From JBIOHJ01 sp044448905 (GTDB taxonomy: Bacteria > Bacteroidota > Bacteroidia > AKYH767-A > OLB10), in the NCBI GenBank assembly GCA_044448905.1, contig JBIOHJ010000005.1, forward strand, positions 1 to 47,142: a DNA stretch of 47,142 nucleotides, in the 5' to 3' direction. Position 1 is the first letter of the stretch; each line of letters begins with the position of its first letter. The position numbers and the translations under genes were made by a program. A model generated the notes under the pieces. That model was given only the letters and a program-made list of their open reading frames with translations, was not told the DNA's origin and did not search any database. This document shows, piece by piece, positions 24,761-33,945 of the stretch.

Positions 24761-25504
24761 TTGAAAGTAAAAAGCATACTGGTTACTCAGCCCCGCCCTG
24801 AAACCGAAAAATCCCCTTACTTCGATCTGTCAAAAAAGTTTAGTGTAAAAATTGACTTCCGTCCGTTTATACACGTGGAGGGAATTGCAGGGGGCATATT
24901 CAGAAAAGACCGCATTAACATTGCCGAGTTTTCATCAATAATTTTAACCAGCCGTCATGCTGCCGATCATTTTTTCAGAATCTGCAATGAAATGCGCGTT
25001 AATAATCTTGAAGAACTAAAATACTTTTGTGTTTCGGAATCCACCGCTTTTTATCTCCAGAAATATATGATTTACCGTAAACGTAAAATATTTTACGGTA
25101 AACAATCCATTTATGATTTGATGGATGTGATAAAGAAGCACAAAGGCGAGAAATTTTTGCTTCCCTGTTCCGATATCCATAAACAGGAAATTACCGAAAC
25201 GCTTGCGCATGAGGATATCGAATTTACCAAGGCAGTGATTTACCGCACAGTTTGCAGTGATCTTTCCGACCTGGCAAATGTGAATTATGACATGCTGGTT
25301 TTTTTTAGCCCTTCCGGTATCACGTCATTATTCAAAAACTTTCCTAAGTTCAAACAAAACAATACCCGCATTGCCGCTTTTGGTATTACCACCTCACAGG
25401 CAGTTGTTGATGCGGGGCTGAGGCTTGACGTTAAAGCGCCTATTCCCGAAGCGCCTTCAATGACGATGGCAATAGAACAGTATATTAAAAAGGCAAATAA
25501 ATAA
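24761..25504 (+). CDS. hemD: Uroporphyrinogen-III synthase
   Basis: This 247-aa enzyme would cyclise hydroxymethylbilane to uroporphyrinogen III in heme synthesis. The family has little sequence identity, but the two-domain layout and the C-terminal 'MLVFFSPSGITSLFKNFPKF', 'NTRIAAFGITTSQAVVDAGL' and 'APIPEAPSMTMAIEQYI' are characteristic of the Bacteroidota form. It starts at a TTG (24761), which gives the expected N terminus 'KVKSILVTQPRPETEKSPYF'; no ATG in frame is better placed. It lies between DUF4271 and rnpA. A window so rich in heme enzymes fits a demand for heme, but the linkage is probably the common gene order of the phylum. Confidence 0.85.
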   Translation: MKVKSILVTQPRPETEKSPYFDLSKKFSVKIDFRPFIHVEGIAGGIFRKDRINIAEFSSIILTSRHAADHFFRICNEMRVNNLEELKYFCVSESTAFYLQKYMIYRKRKIFYGKQSIYDLMDVIKKHKGEKFLLPCSDIHKQEITETLAHEDIEFTKAVIYRTVCSDLSDLANVNYDMLVFFSPSGITSLFKNFPKFKQNNTRIAAFGITTSQAVVDAGLRLDVKAPIPEAPSMTMAIEQYIKKANK

Positions 25505-25561
25505 TCCTTTTAAAACCCCGGAGTAAAAATTAAATTTTCTTATTTGTAGCTGTTCAGCAGG

Positions 25562-25993
25562 ATGGAAAATACGACAATCCAAAAAACAAGATTTACGTTT
25601 TCCAAACATGAGCGTCTTGGTAGCCGCAAAGCACTTGAACATATTTTTAAATCAGGAAAAAAAATTAACGAAAGCACCATACAAATCTTGTGGATGGAAT
25701 CAGATTCCAAAGAAAAAGCACTTTTGAAAATTGCCATCAGTGTTCCTAAAAAAAACTTCAAAAAAGCGGTTGACCGTAATAAAATCAAACGGCAGATTCG
25801 CGAGGCCTATCGTTTAAACAAACATAAAATATTGCCATTGATTAAATCAACCGGAAAAAAATTTTCTGCCGTTATACTTTTCACTGGTAAAGTGCCGTTA
25901 GCTTATCCAGAAACAGAAGCTAAAATAATCTTAACTTTACAACGTTTTGCCAGCAAAGTATGCGATCAGTCGTCACAAAATTTCTCATCCTGA
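25562..25993 (+). CDS. rnpA: Ribonuclease P protein component
   Basis: The 143-aa basic protein is the protein subunit of RNase P, which binds the 5' leader of pre-tRNA. The family signature 'FKKAVDRNKIKRQIREAYRL' (RNR motif) lies near residues 66-85 and the N-terminal 'RLGSRKALEHIFKSGKKIN' is typical. Its 3' end overlaps yidD by 34 bp in a different frame, a conserved bacterial arrangement. Length is slightly above the usual 110-130 residues because of a short C-terminal tail. The RNA partner rnpB was not found in the window. Confidence 0.92.
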   Translation: MENTTIQKTRFTFSKHERLGSRKALEHIFKSGKKINESTIQILWMESDSKEKALLKIAISVPKKNFKKAVDRNKIKRQIREAYRLNKHKILPLIKSTGKKFSAVILFTGKVPLAYPETEAKIILTLQRFASKVCDQSSQNFSS

Positions 25994-26181
25994 TTATCCG
26001 GTTTTATAAATACTCAATTTCACCGCTTATGATGAAATCGTGTCGATATGATCCCTCATGTTCGGCTTATGCCACCGAAGCGTTACAAAAACACGGGGTG
26101 CTGAAGGGGCTTTGGCTTACAATAAAACGCATCTCATCCTGTCATCCATGGGGAGGACACGGATACGATCCGGTTCCCTGA
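25960..26181 (+). CDS. yidD: Membrane protein insertion efficiency factor YidD
   Basis: The 73-aa protein has the complete YidD pattern: an N-terminal amphipathic helix ('FLILIIRFYKYSISPLM'), the conserved 'CRYDPSCSAYATEALQKHGV' with its two cysteines, and 'WLTIKRISSCHPWGGHGYDP' at the C terminus. YidD helps YidC insert inner membrane proteins. The start ATG overlaps the end of rnpA, and translational coupling is likely. The cysteine spacing and the final 'GHGYDPVP' match the family over its full usual length. Confidence 0.93.
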   Translation: MRSVVTKFLILIIRFYKYSISPLMMKSCRYDPSCSAYATEALQKHGVLKGLWLTIKRISSCHPWGGHGYDPVP

Positions 26182-26291
26182 CGATGATATTGGTCAATAA
26201 TAATCAGCCGTTAATCAATAATTCATAAAAAATGAATGTTGAATATCTGAAATTTGCATTTGAATAAAATACCCGTTAAATATATTGCAGA

Positions 26292-27992
26292 ATGAAAAAC
26301 ATTAAAAGAAAAATTAAAATCCTGGCAGTCTCTGTGGCTTTAATTGCCGGAACTGTTTTTACAATTGGTTTTACAGACGACTATTTCGAAGTATCGCGCA
26401 ACCTTGACATTTTTGCCACTCTATTCCGCGAGCTGAATATTTATTATGTGGACGACACCAAGCCTGGCGACCTGATGAAGCGGGGAATAGATGCCATGTT
26501 AGAATCACTTGATCCGTACACTAATTACATTCCTGAGTCAGAAATTGAGGACTATCGTTTTATGACAACCGGGCAGTATGGTGGCATTGGTGCATTAATT
26601 GGTCAGAAGGGCGAGTTTGTAATTGTAACTGATCCATATGAGGGATTTCCTGCACAAAAATCCGATATCCGCTCCGGAGACATTATTATTGAAATTGACG
26701 GTAAATCAATAAAAGGGAAAAAATATGACGAGGTAAGCAAAATTTTAAAAGGGCAACCCAAAACGCAAGTCAGGCTAAAATTACAGCGGCTGAATGAAAA
26801 AGATTTATTGGAGAAAACTGTTATGCGCGATGAGATCAAAATAAACAATGTTCCGTACCACGGGATGCTCGATAACGGCATTGGATATATCCGCCTCACA
26901 GGCTTTACCGACAATGCCGGACAGGAAGTAAAAGATGCGTTAATTAGCTTAAAATCTAAAAATCAGCTTACCGGCTTAATCCTGGATTTGCGTGGAAATC
27001 CGGGAGGATTATTAAATGAAGCCGTTAACATTGTAAATATTTTTGTTACTAAAGGATTGGATGTAGTAAGCACCAAGGGAAAAGTAAAAGAGTGGGACAA
27101 AAATTACAAAGCCTTAAACAGCCCGGTTGATACTGAAATTCCATTGGTGGTTTTGGTTAACAGCGGCTCTGCTTCAGCATCAGAAATTGTATCGGGAAGC
27201 ATTCAGGACTTAGATCGCGGATTGGTGATTGGTCAACGAACATTTGGCAAAGGGCTTGTGCAAACCACGCGCCCGTTGAGCTATAATTCACAATTAAAAG
27301 TAACTACTGCCAAATATTATATTCCCAGTGGTCGTTGTATTCAGGCACTTGACTATACACATCGCAACGAAGATGGCAGTGTCGGAAAAGTACCCGATTC
27401 ATTAGTCTCAGAATTTAAAACCAAAAGCGGCAGAATTGTTTATGATGGTGGGGGAGTAATGCCCGACTTTATTACCGAACAGCAAACATTGAGCAGCATT
27501 GCCCAAAGTCTTATCAGCAAATATTTGATTTTTGATTATGCTACATTATACAGGCAAAAACATGACAGCATTGGCAATTCGCGAAGTTTTCGCTTTAGCG
27601 ATCAGGAGTACGATGAATTTGTAAAATGGCTTTCGGATAAAGAATACGATTATACTACTAAAAGTGAAAAAGAACTCGAGGATCTTAAGAAAAGCGCCGA
27701 GAAGGAAAAATATTTTTCAGCGGTAACAACCGAGTATGATGCGCTTAAGAAAAAAATGATGCATGATAAAAATCTTGACCTCGTGAAAAATAAAGAAGAG
27801 ATTAAAGAATTATTGCAAGATGAAATTGTTTCGCGATATTATTTTCAGGATGGGCGCACCGAAGCCTCATTTGATTTTGATCCGGATATTAAAAAAGCCG
27901 TGGAGGCCCTGACAGACAAAAATGTATTTACGCAAATTCTTAATCGTCCCGCAGTAAAGAACATTGATGGAAAAGATAAATCAGAAAATTAA
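26292..27992 (+). CDS. S41 family carboxy-terminal processing protease
   Basis: This 566-aa periplasmic serine protease has an N-terminal membrane anchor or signal (about 8-27), a PDZ domain (about 85-165) and the S41 catalytic core. The Ser/Lys dyad is visible as Ser293 in 'NSGSASASEIVSG' and Lys320 in 'GQRTFGKGLVQ'. Such proteases trim C termini of envelope proteins. A charged helical region (about 450-510, rich in Lys and Glu) extends the C terminus beyond the core. It lies 110 bp after yidD, and a hairpin terminator follows 23 bp after its stop. Start is the ATG at 26292. Confidence 0.92.
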   Translation: MKNIKRKIKILAVSVALIAGTVFTIGFTDDYFEVSRNLDIFATLFRELNIYYVDDTKPGDLMKRGIDAMLESLDPYTNYIPESEIEDYRFMTTGQYGGIGALIGQKGEFVIVTDPYEGFPAQKSDIRSGDIIIEIDGKSIKGKKYDEVSKILKGQPKTQVRLKLQRLNEKDLLEKTVMRDEIKINNVPYHGMLDNGIGYIRLTGFTDNAGQEVKDALISLKSKNQLTGLILDLRGNPGGLLNEAVNIVNIFVTKGLDVVSTKGKVKEWDKNYKALNSPVDTEIPLVVLVNSGSASASEIVSGSIQDLDRGLVIGQRTFGKGLVQTTRPLSYNSQLKVTTAKYYIPSGRCIQALDYTHRNEDGSVGKVPDSLVSEFKTKSGRIVYDGGGVMPDFITEQQTLSSIAQSLISKYLIFDYATLYRQKHDSIGNSRSFRFSDQEYDEFVKWLSDKEYDYTTKSEKELEDLKKSAEKEKYFSAVTTEYDALKKKMMHDKNLDLVKNKEEIKELLQDEIVSRYYFQDGRTEASFDFDPDIKKAVEALTDKNVFTQILNRPAVKNIDGKDKSEN

Positions 27993-28015
27993 AATTTTTC
28001 ATTATCAATAAACGC

Positions 28016-28049
28016 AAACCTGCCGCACCTAAAAATCCGGCAGGTTTTT
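28016..28049 (+). terminator. Rho-independent terminator after the S41 protease gene
   Basis: AAACCTGCCG (28016-28025) pairs with CGGCAGGTTT (28038-28047) and is followed by a T run. It ends 12 bp before the next start codon, so the O-antigen ligase gene may have a promoter inside or very near this hairpin. Confidence 0.85.
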
Positions 28050-28060
28050 ACTTTTAAAAA

Positions 28061-29671
28061 ATGAACAGGGAAAAAGTTTCTGAAAATATTTACCTGTTTG
28101 GTTTATTGCTTTTGGTTGCCGCCATGCCATTATCAGTTTTTATGATGAGTGTATCGCAAATTATTCTCGCGGTAAGCTGGCTGATTAGCGGTAATATTAT
28201 TGATAAAACAAAAACCGCTTTCCGAAACCCGGTAGTTGCTGTTTTAACAACTATCTATTTTATGCATTTGGTTGGAGGCTTTTACAGTACCGACTTTAAT
28301 TATTATTTTAATGATATACGAGTTAAAATTCCGTTGTTAGTTTTACCGGTAATTATTTATTCATCTCCAAAAATCTCCGAACAATGGTTCAATAGAATTA
28401 TTGCGGTCTTTGTCTTTGCGGTTCTTGCCTCCACCCTAATCAGCATGGGTGTGTTGTATGATATTTTACCTCATAAAAACCCCATTTATGAAGCCAGGAA
28501 TATTTCAATTTTTATTTCGCACATTCGTTTATCATTGTTTATCTGTATTGCTGTTTTTGCAACTGTTTTTTATCTTATTAAAAACCAGCACACCAATTCA
28601 TTCATTAAAGATGTATTTTTAATCCTGCTTATTTCCTGGTTTATTATTTTTCTTTTTATTCTTGAAGCAATGACAGGTTTTATAATACTTGTTTTTATTG
28701 CCATCCTTTTATTTTTAAATTTTGTTTTAGGGAAAAAAGGAACAAGTTTTAAAATTGCTGCAATCACCCTGATTTTAAGTATTCCCTTTTTCACTTTCAT
28801 TTATATCAGGAATGAGGCAGCTCGGATTTTTCCAGAACACCGAATTGATATTTCAGCACTTGACAAGAAAACCCCCAACGGAAATTTATATCACCATAGT
28901 TTAGATGCTCCGCTACCCGAATTACCATATTTAAATCCGAGGATGCAGGAAAACGGAACGCCATTAGTCCTGTATGTTTGTGCAGAAGAAATGGAACGCG
29001 CATGGAATAACAGAAGCAGCCTGAATTATAACGGAAAAGATTTAAGGGGGCAGGAGTTGAAATACACACTTGCAAGATTCCTTTCATCAAAAGGATTCAG
29101 AAAAGATTCAACCGCAGTTTACAACTTAAGCGAAAGCGAAATCAATGCAATTGAAAACGGAATTCCCAATGTTGAATACCAAAATAAAATTAGTTTTAAA
29201 AACCGGGTTGACAAAATTATCATGGAATATTACAGCCACAAGTATGGTGAAAATCCCAGCGGTAAATCTATTTTGCAGCGTATTGAGTTTTGGAAAGCAG
29301 GGTGGAATATTTTTACAGCTAATTTTATAGTTGGTGTAGGCACAGGGGATGTGAGAAAAGCTTTTGACGCAGAGTATCAGCGCATGAATTCCATGCTTGC
29401 AGAAAGTTCACGGTTGCGGGCACATAATCAATACCTAACTTTCGCATTAACATTCGGAATTTTCGGCTTGCTTTTTTTCCTGTTTTCACTTTTATACCCA
29501 ATAATCAAACTAAAAAAAATGAATGATTATTTTTATATGATTTTTATCCTCATAGCCGCCCTTTCTATGCTAACCGAGGATACACTTGAAACTCAGGCAG
29601 GTGTTACCTTTTTTGCCTTTTTTAATTCTTTTTTATTGTTTGCCCTCAAAAATTCACCCGATGATAGGTAA
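28061..29671 (+). CDS. O-antigen ligase family protein (Wzy_C)
   Basis: The 536-aa membrane protein has about ten transmembrane helices, clustered in residues 5-250 and 450-530. A large extracytoplasmic loop of about 200 residues lies between the two clusters. 'AGWNIFTANFIVGVGTGDV' and 'AHNQYLTFALTFGIFGLLFF' form the conserved G-x-G-x-G-D...H-N-x-Y/F-L pattern of the O-antigen ligase/polymerase family. It probably links or polymerises a surface glycan at the periplasmic face of the inner membrane. The loop is longer than in most WaaL proteins. No other glycan genes surround it except the GT2 gene about 1.6 kb downstream. Substrate is unknown. Confidence 0.82.
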   Translation: MNREKVSENIYLFGLLLLVAAMPLSVFMMSVSQIILAVSWLISGNIIDKTKTAFRNPVVAVLTTIYFMHLVGGFYSTDFNYYFNDIRVKIPLLVLPVIIYSSPKISEQWFNRIIAVFVFAVLASTLISMGVLYDILPHKNPIYEARNISIFISHIRLSLFICIAVFATVFYLIKNQHTNSFIKDVFLILLISWFIIFLFILEAMTGFIILVFIAILLFLNFVLGKKGTSFKIAAITLILSIPFFTFIYIRNEAARIFPEHRIDISALDKKTPNGNLYHHSLDAPLPELPYLNPRMQENGTPLVLYVCAEEMERAWNNRSSLNYNGKDLRGQELKYTLARFLSSKGFRKDSTAVYNLSESEINAIENGIPNVEYQNKISFKNRVDKIIMEYYSHKYGENPSGKSILQRIEFWKAGWNIFTANFIVGVGTGDVRKAFDAEYQRMNSMLAESSRLRAHNQYLTFALTFGIFGLLFFLFSLLYPIIKLKKMNDYFYMIFILIAALSMLTEDTLETQAGVTFFAFFNSFLLFALKNSPDDR

Positions 29672-29783
29672 TCACGACATGGTTTTAGGATGATTTCACC
29701 CATAAAATGGGGGTAAGGCATTGAAATTGTTGTACATTGGGTAACTTGATTTTTTGGGTTAATAAGGTAGTATAGCCATAATT

Positions 29784-30269
29784 ATGACGGAGGCAGAAAA
29801 ACAATTTTACCAGGCTGTAAATAAATTTGAACAAGGCGATATTGCCGCTGCTGCAGATTTGTTTTCAGATATCGTATTACACTATCCCGAAAACGGAAGG
29901 GCGTATAGCTATTTGGGTATTATATATTTCAGGAATTTCAAAGATGCCATTGTGGCTGAATCGAATTTCAAAAAAGCAATATTACTTTCACCCGAATTTT
30001 CTGAAAGTTATATTCATTATGCCTCATTGCTTTTATCGCAGGAACGGTTTGCCGAAATGAATGCGAACCTCAATAAAGTTTCAGAAATTCCCGGGGTGAA
30101 CAAAAGCAAAGTGTTTGAACTTTTCGGGATGATGCATGAAGTCCAAGGAAGGCTCGATGACGCTATCGGTTTTTATAAAAGAGCCATTACTTCAACTTTT
30201 TCCGATGACGATTTGACTGCTTGTGAAAAAGCAATTTCGAGATGTAATACTAAGAAGAAATATTTGTAA
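29784..30269 (+). CDS. Tetratricopeptide repeat protein
   Basis: This 161-aa protein lacks a signal peptide and consists of about four TPR units, for example 'GDIAAAADLFSDIVLHYPEN' (residues 18-37), 'GRAYSYLGIIYFRNFKDAIV' and 'KVFELFGMMHEVQGRLDDAI' near 110. It probably acts as a cytoplasmic protein-protein interaction scaffold. Partners are unknown. It ends 4 bp from the end of the convergent meaB gene, and no terminator lies between them. Confidence 0.85.
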   Translation: MTEAEKQFYQAVNKFEQGDIAAAADLFSDIVLHYPENGRAYSYLGIIYFRNFKDAIVAESNFKKAILLSPEFSESYIHYASLLLSQERFAEMNANLNKVSEIPGVNKSKVFELFGMMHEVQGRLDDAIGFYKRAITSTFSDDDLTACEKAISRCNTKKKYL

Positions 30270-30273
30270 AATT

Positions 30274-31197
30274 TTAGCTTTTAAAATTTGAGTCAATAAA
30301 CCGATACAAATTAAAATCCTTTTTCTTTTGCGATTCATTTAACTTTTTTTTCAACTCCTCCTTATCAATACTTTTCATTTTGTAATCTCGAATCAGCCGC
30401 AATGCCTTTTCAAAAACAAGCGAGTTGTTTTTTTGTTTGTGGGGAAGGCAATGGTGCTCATTTATTTTTTCAATCAATTCAGGTATTCCCTCCTGTTGGG
30501 TCGCAATAGTTTTTAATATTGGAGTATCCCATTCACCCTTTGGGCGCAAATGTGCAGCGGTTTTAATATGCTTGATAATCTTGTCGGCACCCTCGCGGTC
30601 GGCTTTGTTTACAACGAAAATATCGGCAATCTCCATAATGCCCGCTTTAATTGTTTGCACTTCATCGCCCGATTCAGGAACCATAACCACAACAGTTGTT
30701 TCGGCAAGCGAAGCAATTTCAACTTCACTTTGTCCTACACCCACAGTTTCAATAAATATATAATCGAACCCCGTTGCGCGTAACACATCCGTAATTTCCA
30801 TTGTTTTTCCCGAAAGTCCGCCAAGTGAACCGCGTGTCGCAAGAGAACGGATAAAAACTTTTGGATGATTAAAATGTTCCGACATCCGTAAGCGGTCTCC
30901 AAGTAATGCTCCATGCGAAAAAGGAGAAGTTGGGTCAACAGCAAGAACGGCAATGCCTTTTCCATGCAGGTATTTATTTTCTTTGGAAATAATTTCTTTT
31001 AATAAAGAGCTGATGAGTGTGCTTTTTCCGGCACCGGGCGCGCCCGTAATACCAATAACAGGAACTTTTTCGTCCGGCTCTAACGAAAATAAAATTTTCT
31101 CATAACCCTCCGATTCATTTTCAACCAACGAAAGAATCCGCGCAAGTGTTTTGCTGTCGCAATTTTTCAAGTCAATTTCGGAGGCAGGAGCATTCAT
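30274..31197 (-). CDS. meaB: MeaB/ArgK-type GTPase (methylmalonyl-CoA mutase chaperone)
   Basis: This G3E-family GTPase protects and reactivates the adenosylcobalamin-dependent methylmalonyl-CoA mutase. Motifs are the P-loop 'GITGAPGAGKSTLI', the G3-like 'ETVGVGQSEVEIASLAE', and 'NKADREGADKI' for guanine specificity. From the ATG at 31195-31197 the product is 307 aa and starts with a typical N terminus; a further upstream ATG at 31251 would add 18 residues that overlap the divergent glycosyltransferase gene. The mutase genes (mutA/mutB) are not in the window. Assigned with confidence to the family; the client enzyme is inferred. Confidence 0.9.
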   Translation of the reverse strand: MNAPASEIDLKNCDSKTLARILSLVENESEGYEKILFSLEPDEKVPVIGITGAPGAGKSTLISSLLKEIISKENKYLHGKGIAVLAVDPTSPFSHGALLGDRLRMSEHFNHPKVFIRSLATRGSLGGLSGKTMEITDVLRATGFDYIFIETVGVGQSEVEIASLAETTVVVMVPESGDEVQTIKAGIMEIADIFVVNKADREGADKIIKHIKTAAHLRPKGEWDTPILKTIATQQEGIPELIEKINEHHCLPHKQKNNSLVFEKALRLIRDYKMKSIDKEELKKKLNESQKKKDFNLYRFIDSNFKS

Positions 31198-31257
31198 TTT
31201 GCACCAAAGATATTTATTCGACCCGATAAAATAAACTTTCTTAATTTGCAAAAAATT

Positions 31258-32013
31258 ATGCCGGCAATCTCAGCAGTAATTATTGCTTATAACGAAGAAA
31301 AAAAAATCGCACAGTGCATTAACAGCGTTAAGAATGTTGCTGATGAAGTAGTGGTGGTGGATTCTTTTTCAAGTGATAATACAGCAGCTATCTGCTCCCA
31401 ACTTGGAGCCAAAGTAATTCAACATGCTTTTGAAGGGTATATTGAGCAAAAAAACTTTGCGCTTACACAAGCTGCAAATAATTTTGTTTTGTCGTTAGAT
31501 GCCGATGAGGCGCTTTCCGATGAACTAGCCTCTTCAATCCTCCGGGTAAAAAACAATTGGGATGCCGATGGGTACACCATGAACCGCCTGACCAGCTATT
31601 GCGACAAATGGATTTATCATTGTGGCTGGTATCCCGATAAAAAGCTGCGTTTGTTTGATAAAACAAAAACAAAATGGGGTGGGGTAAATCCGCACGACAA
31701 AGCTGAAATGATCGCAGGCGCGAAAACAAAACACCTCAACGGAGATATTCTGCATTTTAGTTTTGACTCGGAAGAAGAATTTCTTGTTCAGCAAAAAAAA
31801 TTTGCTGGTATTGCAGCGCAACACATGCACCGGTTAAAAAAAACATCCAATTTCTTTCACATTTACCTGAAGCCCACATTTAAATTTCTTCGCGATTACA
31901 TTTTAAGGCTCGGCATTTTAGACGGCAAACACGGGTTTGTTATCAGCAAAATTTCAGCACATGCAGTTTACCTGAAATATGCAAAGCTCAGAGAGCTTAA
32001 CCGTTCTCATTAA
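31258..32013 (+). CDS. Glycosyltransferase family 2 (WaaE/KdtX-like)
   Basis: The 251-aa GT-A enzyme would move a sugar from a nucleotide-sugar to a glycan acceptor. 'AVIIAYNEEKKIAQCINSVK' at the N terminus binds the nucleotide, and 'FVLSLDADEALSDELAS' (about residue 80) contains the DxD-like metal site. The later 'YHCGWYPDKKLRLFDKTKTK' and 'VNPHDKAEM' are typical of the WaaE/KdtX (beta-1,4-glucosyl to LPS core) branch. I use the ATG at 31258; a TTG at 31246 is also in frame. uvrC begins 21 bp downstream, so the two are likely co-transcribed. Sugar and acceptor are not determinable from sequence alone. Confidence 0.87.
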   Translation: MPAISAVIIAYNEEKKIAQCINSVKNVADEVVVVDSFSSDNTAAICSQLGAKVIQHAFEGYIEQKNFALTQAANNFVLSLDADEALSDELASSILRVKNNWDADGYTMNRLTSYCDKWIYHCGWYPDKKLRLFDKTKTKWGGVNPHDKAEMIAGAKTKHLNGDILHFSFDSEEEFLVQQKKFAGIAAQHMHRLKKTSNFFHIYLKPTFKFLRDYILRLGILDGKHGFVISKISAHAVYLKYAKLRELNRSH

Positions 32014-32034
32014 TTTTGCAGTTTATTTTCCATT

Positions 32035-33831
32035 GTGAAAACTGACAATTACATACAAGCTATCGTTGCGGGGCTGCCCGAAAATCCGGGTGTGTATCAA
32101 TATTATGATTCCGAAAATCGTCTTTTATATGTAGGCAAGGCAAAAAATTTAAAGAAACGCGTAAGCAGCTATTTTACAAAAACGCACGACAGCAACAAGA
32201 CCAACATAATGGTCAAACAAATTGCTGACATAAAATTTATTGTTGTCGAAACCGAATATGATGCTTTGCTGCTCGAAAATAATCTCATAAAAAAACACCA
32301 ACCCAGGTATAATGTCAGCTTAAAAGACGATAAAACCTATCCATGGATTGTGATAAAGAACGAAAGATTCCCTCGTGTTTTTTATACGCGTAAATTTATC
32401 CGCGATGGCTCGCAATATTTTGGCCCCTATGCTTCAGTTGGCACTGTGCACGTTATGATGGGGTTGGTTGAAAAATTATTTAAGCTCCGCAATTGTAATT
32501 TGAAACTTTCAAAAGAAAACATTGAAAAGAAAAAATTTAAAGTTTGCCTTGAATATCACATCGGCAATTGTAAAGGCCCGTGCGAAGCATTGCAAACCGA
32601 ACTGGATTACAACAATACCATTTCCGAAATAAAAGAAATCCTCAAAGGAAATATTTATTCAGTTATTAATCATCTTAAAGAACAAATGCAGCAGTTTGCT
32701 GAATCGTATAAATACGAAGAAGCCCAGCAGATGAAAAGTAAAATTACATTGCTCGAAGGCTACCAAAGTAAATCAGTAGTGGTTCATCCCACCATTCATA
32801 ACGTGGACGTGTTTTCAATTATCAATGACGACAAAACCGCTTTTGTAAATTACCTGAAAATAATTAACGGAGGAATCATCCAGGCGCAAACCATTGAGCT
32901 GAAAAAGAAATTGGAGGAAACATCTTCCGAGCTTCTTGCCTTGGCAATCGCTGAATTGCGTCAGCGCTACAACAGCACTTCAGCCGAACTGCTGGTATCG
33001 GAAATTCCTGAAATGGAAATTGAAGGAGCTACATTTACTGTTCCTAAAATCGGGGATAAGAAACACCTGATTGAGCTCTCGCTGAAAAATGCCTTTTATT
33101 ATCGCAGGGAGAAGCTTAACCAACTGGATAAGCTTAATCCGGAACACCGCACAGAAAGAATTTTAACCCAGATGATGAAAGATTTGCGCTTAAAGCAATT
33201 ACCGGTTCATATAGAATGTTTCGACAATTCAAATTTCCAGGGGGCATACCCTGTGGCAGCCATGAGTGTTTTTAAAGACGCAAAGCCATCAAAAAAAGAT
33301 TACCGCCATTTCAATATTAAAACCGTTGAAGGCCCCGATGACTTTGCTTCGATGGAAGAAGTCATTTCCCGCAGGTATAAGCGCATGCTCGATGAAAAAC
33401 AATCGCTCCCCCAGCTTATTATTATTGACGGGGGCAAAGGGCAGCTAAGCAGTGCCGTTAGCAGCCTCAAAAAATTAAACCTTACGGGAAAGATAGCTGT
33501 TATTGGAATTGCGAAAAAGCTCGAAGAAATTTATTATCCTAACGATTCCATTCCCCTCTACCTCGATAAAAAAGGCGAAACTTTAAAAATTATTCAACAC
33601 CTGCGTGATGAGGTTCACCGTTTCGGCATCACGCATCATCGCAAAAGAAGAAACAAAGGGGTTATCAAAACCGAGCTGGCGCAGATTAAAGGAATTGGTG
33701 AGGCAACCGCCAGGGCTTTATTGAAACATTTTAAATCGGTAAAAAAAATCCGTGAAGCCGGTGAAGATGAATTGAAAAACGTTATCGGCAAGTCAAAAGC
33801 AAAAATGGTAATGAGCTATTTCCATTCGTAA
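32035..33831 (+). CDS. uvrC: Excinuclease ABC subunit C
   Basis: UvrC makes the dual incision in nucleotide excision repair. The 598-aa product, starting at a GTG, has the GIY-YIG nuclease at the N terminus ('PENPGVYQYYDSENRLLYVG'), a UVR domain (about 200-235), the RNase H-like second nuclease with 'ECFDNSNFQGAYPVAAMSVF' and 'LIIIDGGKGQLSSA', and the C-terminal helix-hairpin-helix ('IKGIGEATARALLKHFKSVK'). The four-cysteine region 'CNLKLS...CLEYHIGNCKGPC' is present. Length and order are standard. It sits 21 bp after the GT2 gene. Confidence 0.95.
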   Translation: MKTDNYIQAIVAGLPENPGVYQYYDSENRLLYVGKAKNLKKRVSSYFTKTHDSNKTNIMVKQIADIKFIVVETEYDALLLENNLIKKHQPRYNVSLKDDKTYPWIVIKNERFPRVFYTRKFIRDGSQYFGPYASVGTVHVMMGLVEKLFKLRNCNLKLSKENIEKKKFKVCLEYHIGNCKGPCEALQTELDYNNTISEIKEILKGNIYSVINHLKEQMQQFAESYKYEEAQQMKSKITLLEGYQSKSVVVHPTIHNVDVFSIINDDKTAFVNYLKIINGGIIQAQTIELKKKLEETSSELLALAIAELRQRYNSTSAELLVSEIPEMEIEGATFTVPKIGDKKHLIELSLKNAFYYRREKLNQLDKLNPEHRTERILTQMMKDLRLKQLPVHIECFDNSNFQGAYPVAAMSVFKDAKPSKKDYRHFNIKTVEGPDDFASMEEVISRRYKRMLDEKQSLPQLIIIDGGKGQLSSAVSSLKKLNLTGKIAVIGIAKKLEEIYYPNDSIPLYLDKKGETLKIIQHLRDEVHRFGITHHRKRRNKGVIKTELAQIKGIGEATARALLKHFKSVKKIREAGEDELKNVIGKSKAKMVMSYFHS

Positions 33832-33859
33832 TCTTAAAGTTCACGCAAAAAAACCGCAT

Positions 33860-33943
33860 GCCACAAAGGCGCGAAGTCACAAAGTTTCACTCCCGATAAT
33901 TATCGGGACTTTGTGTTTCTTAGAGCCTTCGTGTCTTAGTGGC
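33860..33943. repeat. Long imperfect inverted repeat between convergent genes
   Basis: The left half begins GCCACAAAGGCGCGAAG and then CACAAAG. The right half ends CTTCGTGTCTTAGTGGC, its near-complement, preceded by CTTTGTG. The centre, CCCGATAATTATCGGG, is a perfect 16-bp palindrome. The element lies between the ends of uvrC and the next, minus-strand gene, where it could act as a bidirectional terminator. It resembles repeats spread through many Bacteroidota genomes. Confidence 0.75.
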
Positions 33944-33945
33944 TT

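Noticed and set aside
30274..31251. Link of MeaB with a mutase operon in this window
   Set aside because: No methylmalonyl-CoA mutase, epimerase or cobalamin gene is present in the window; neighbours are a TPR protein and a glycosyltransferase.
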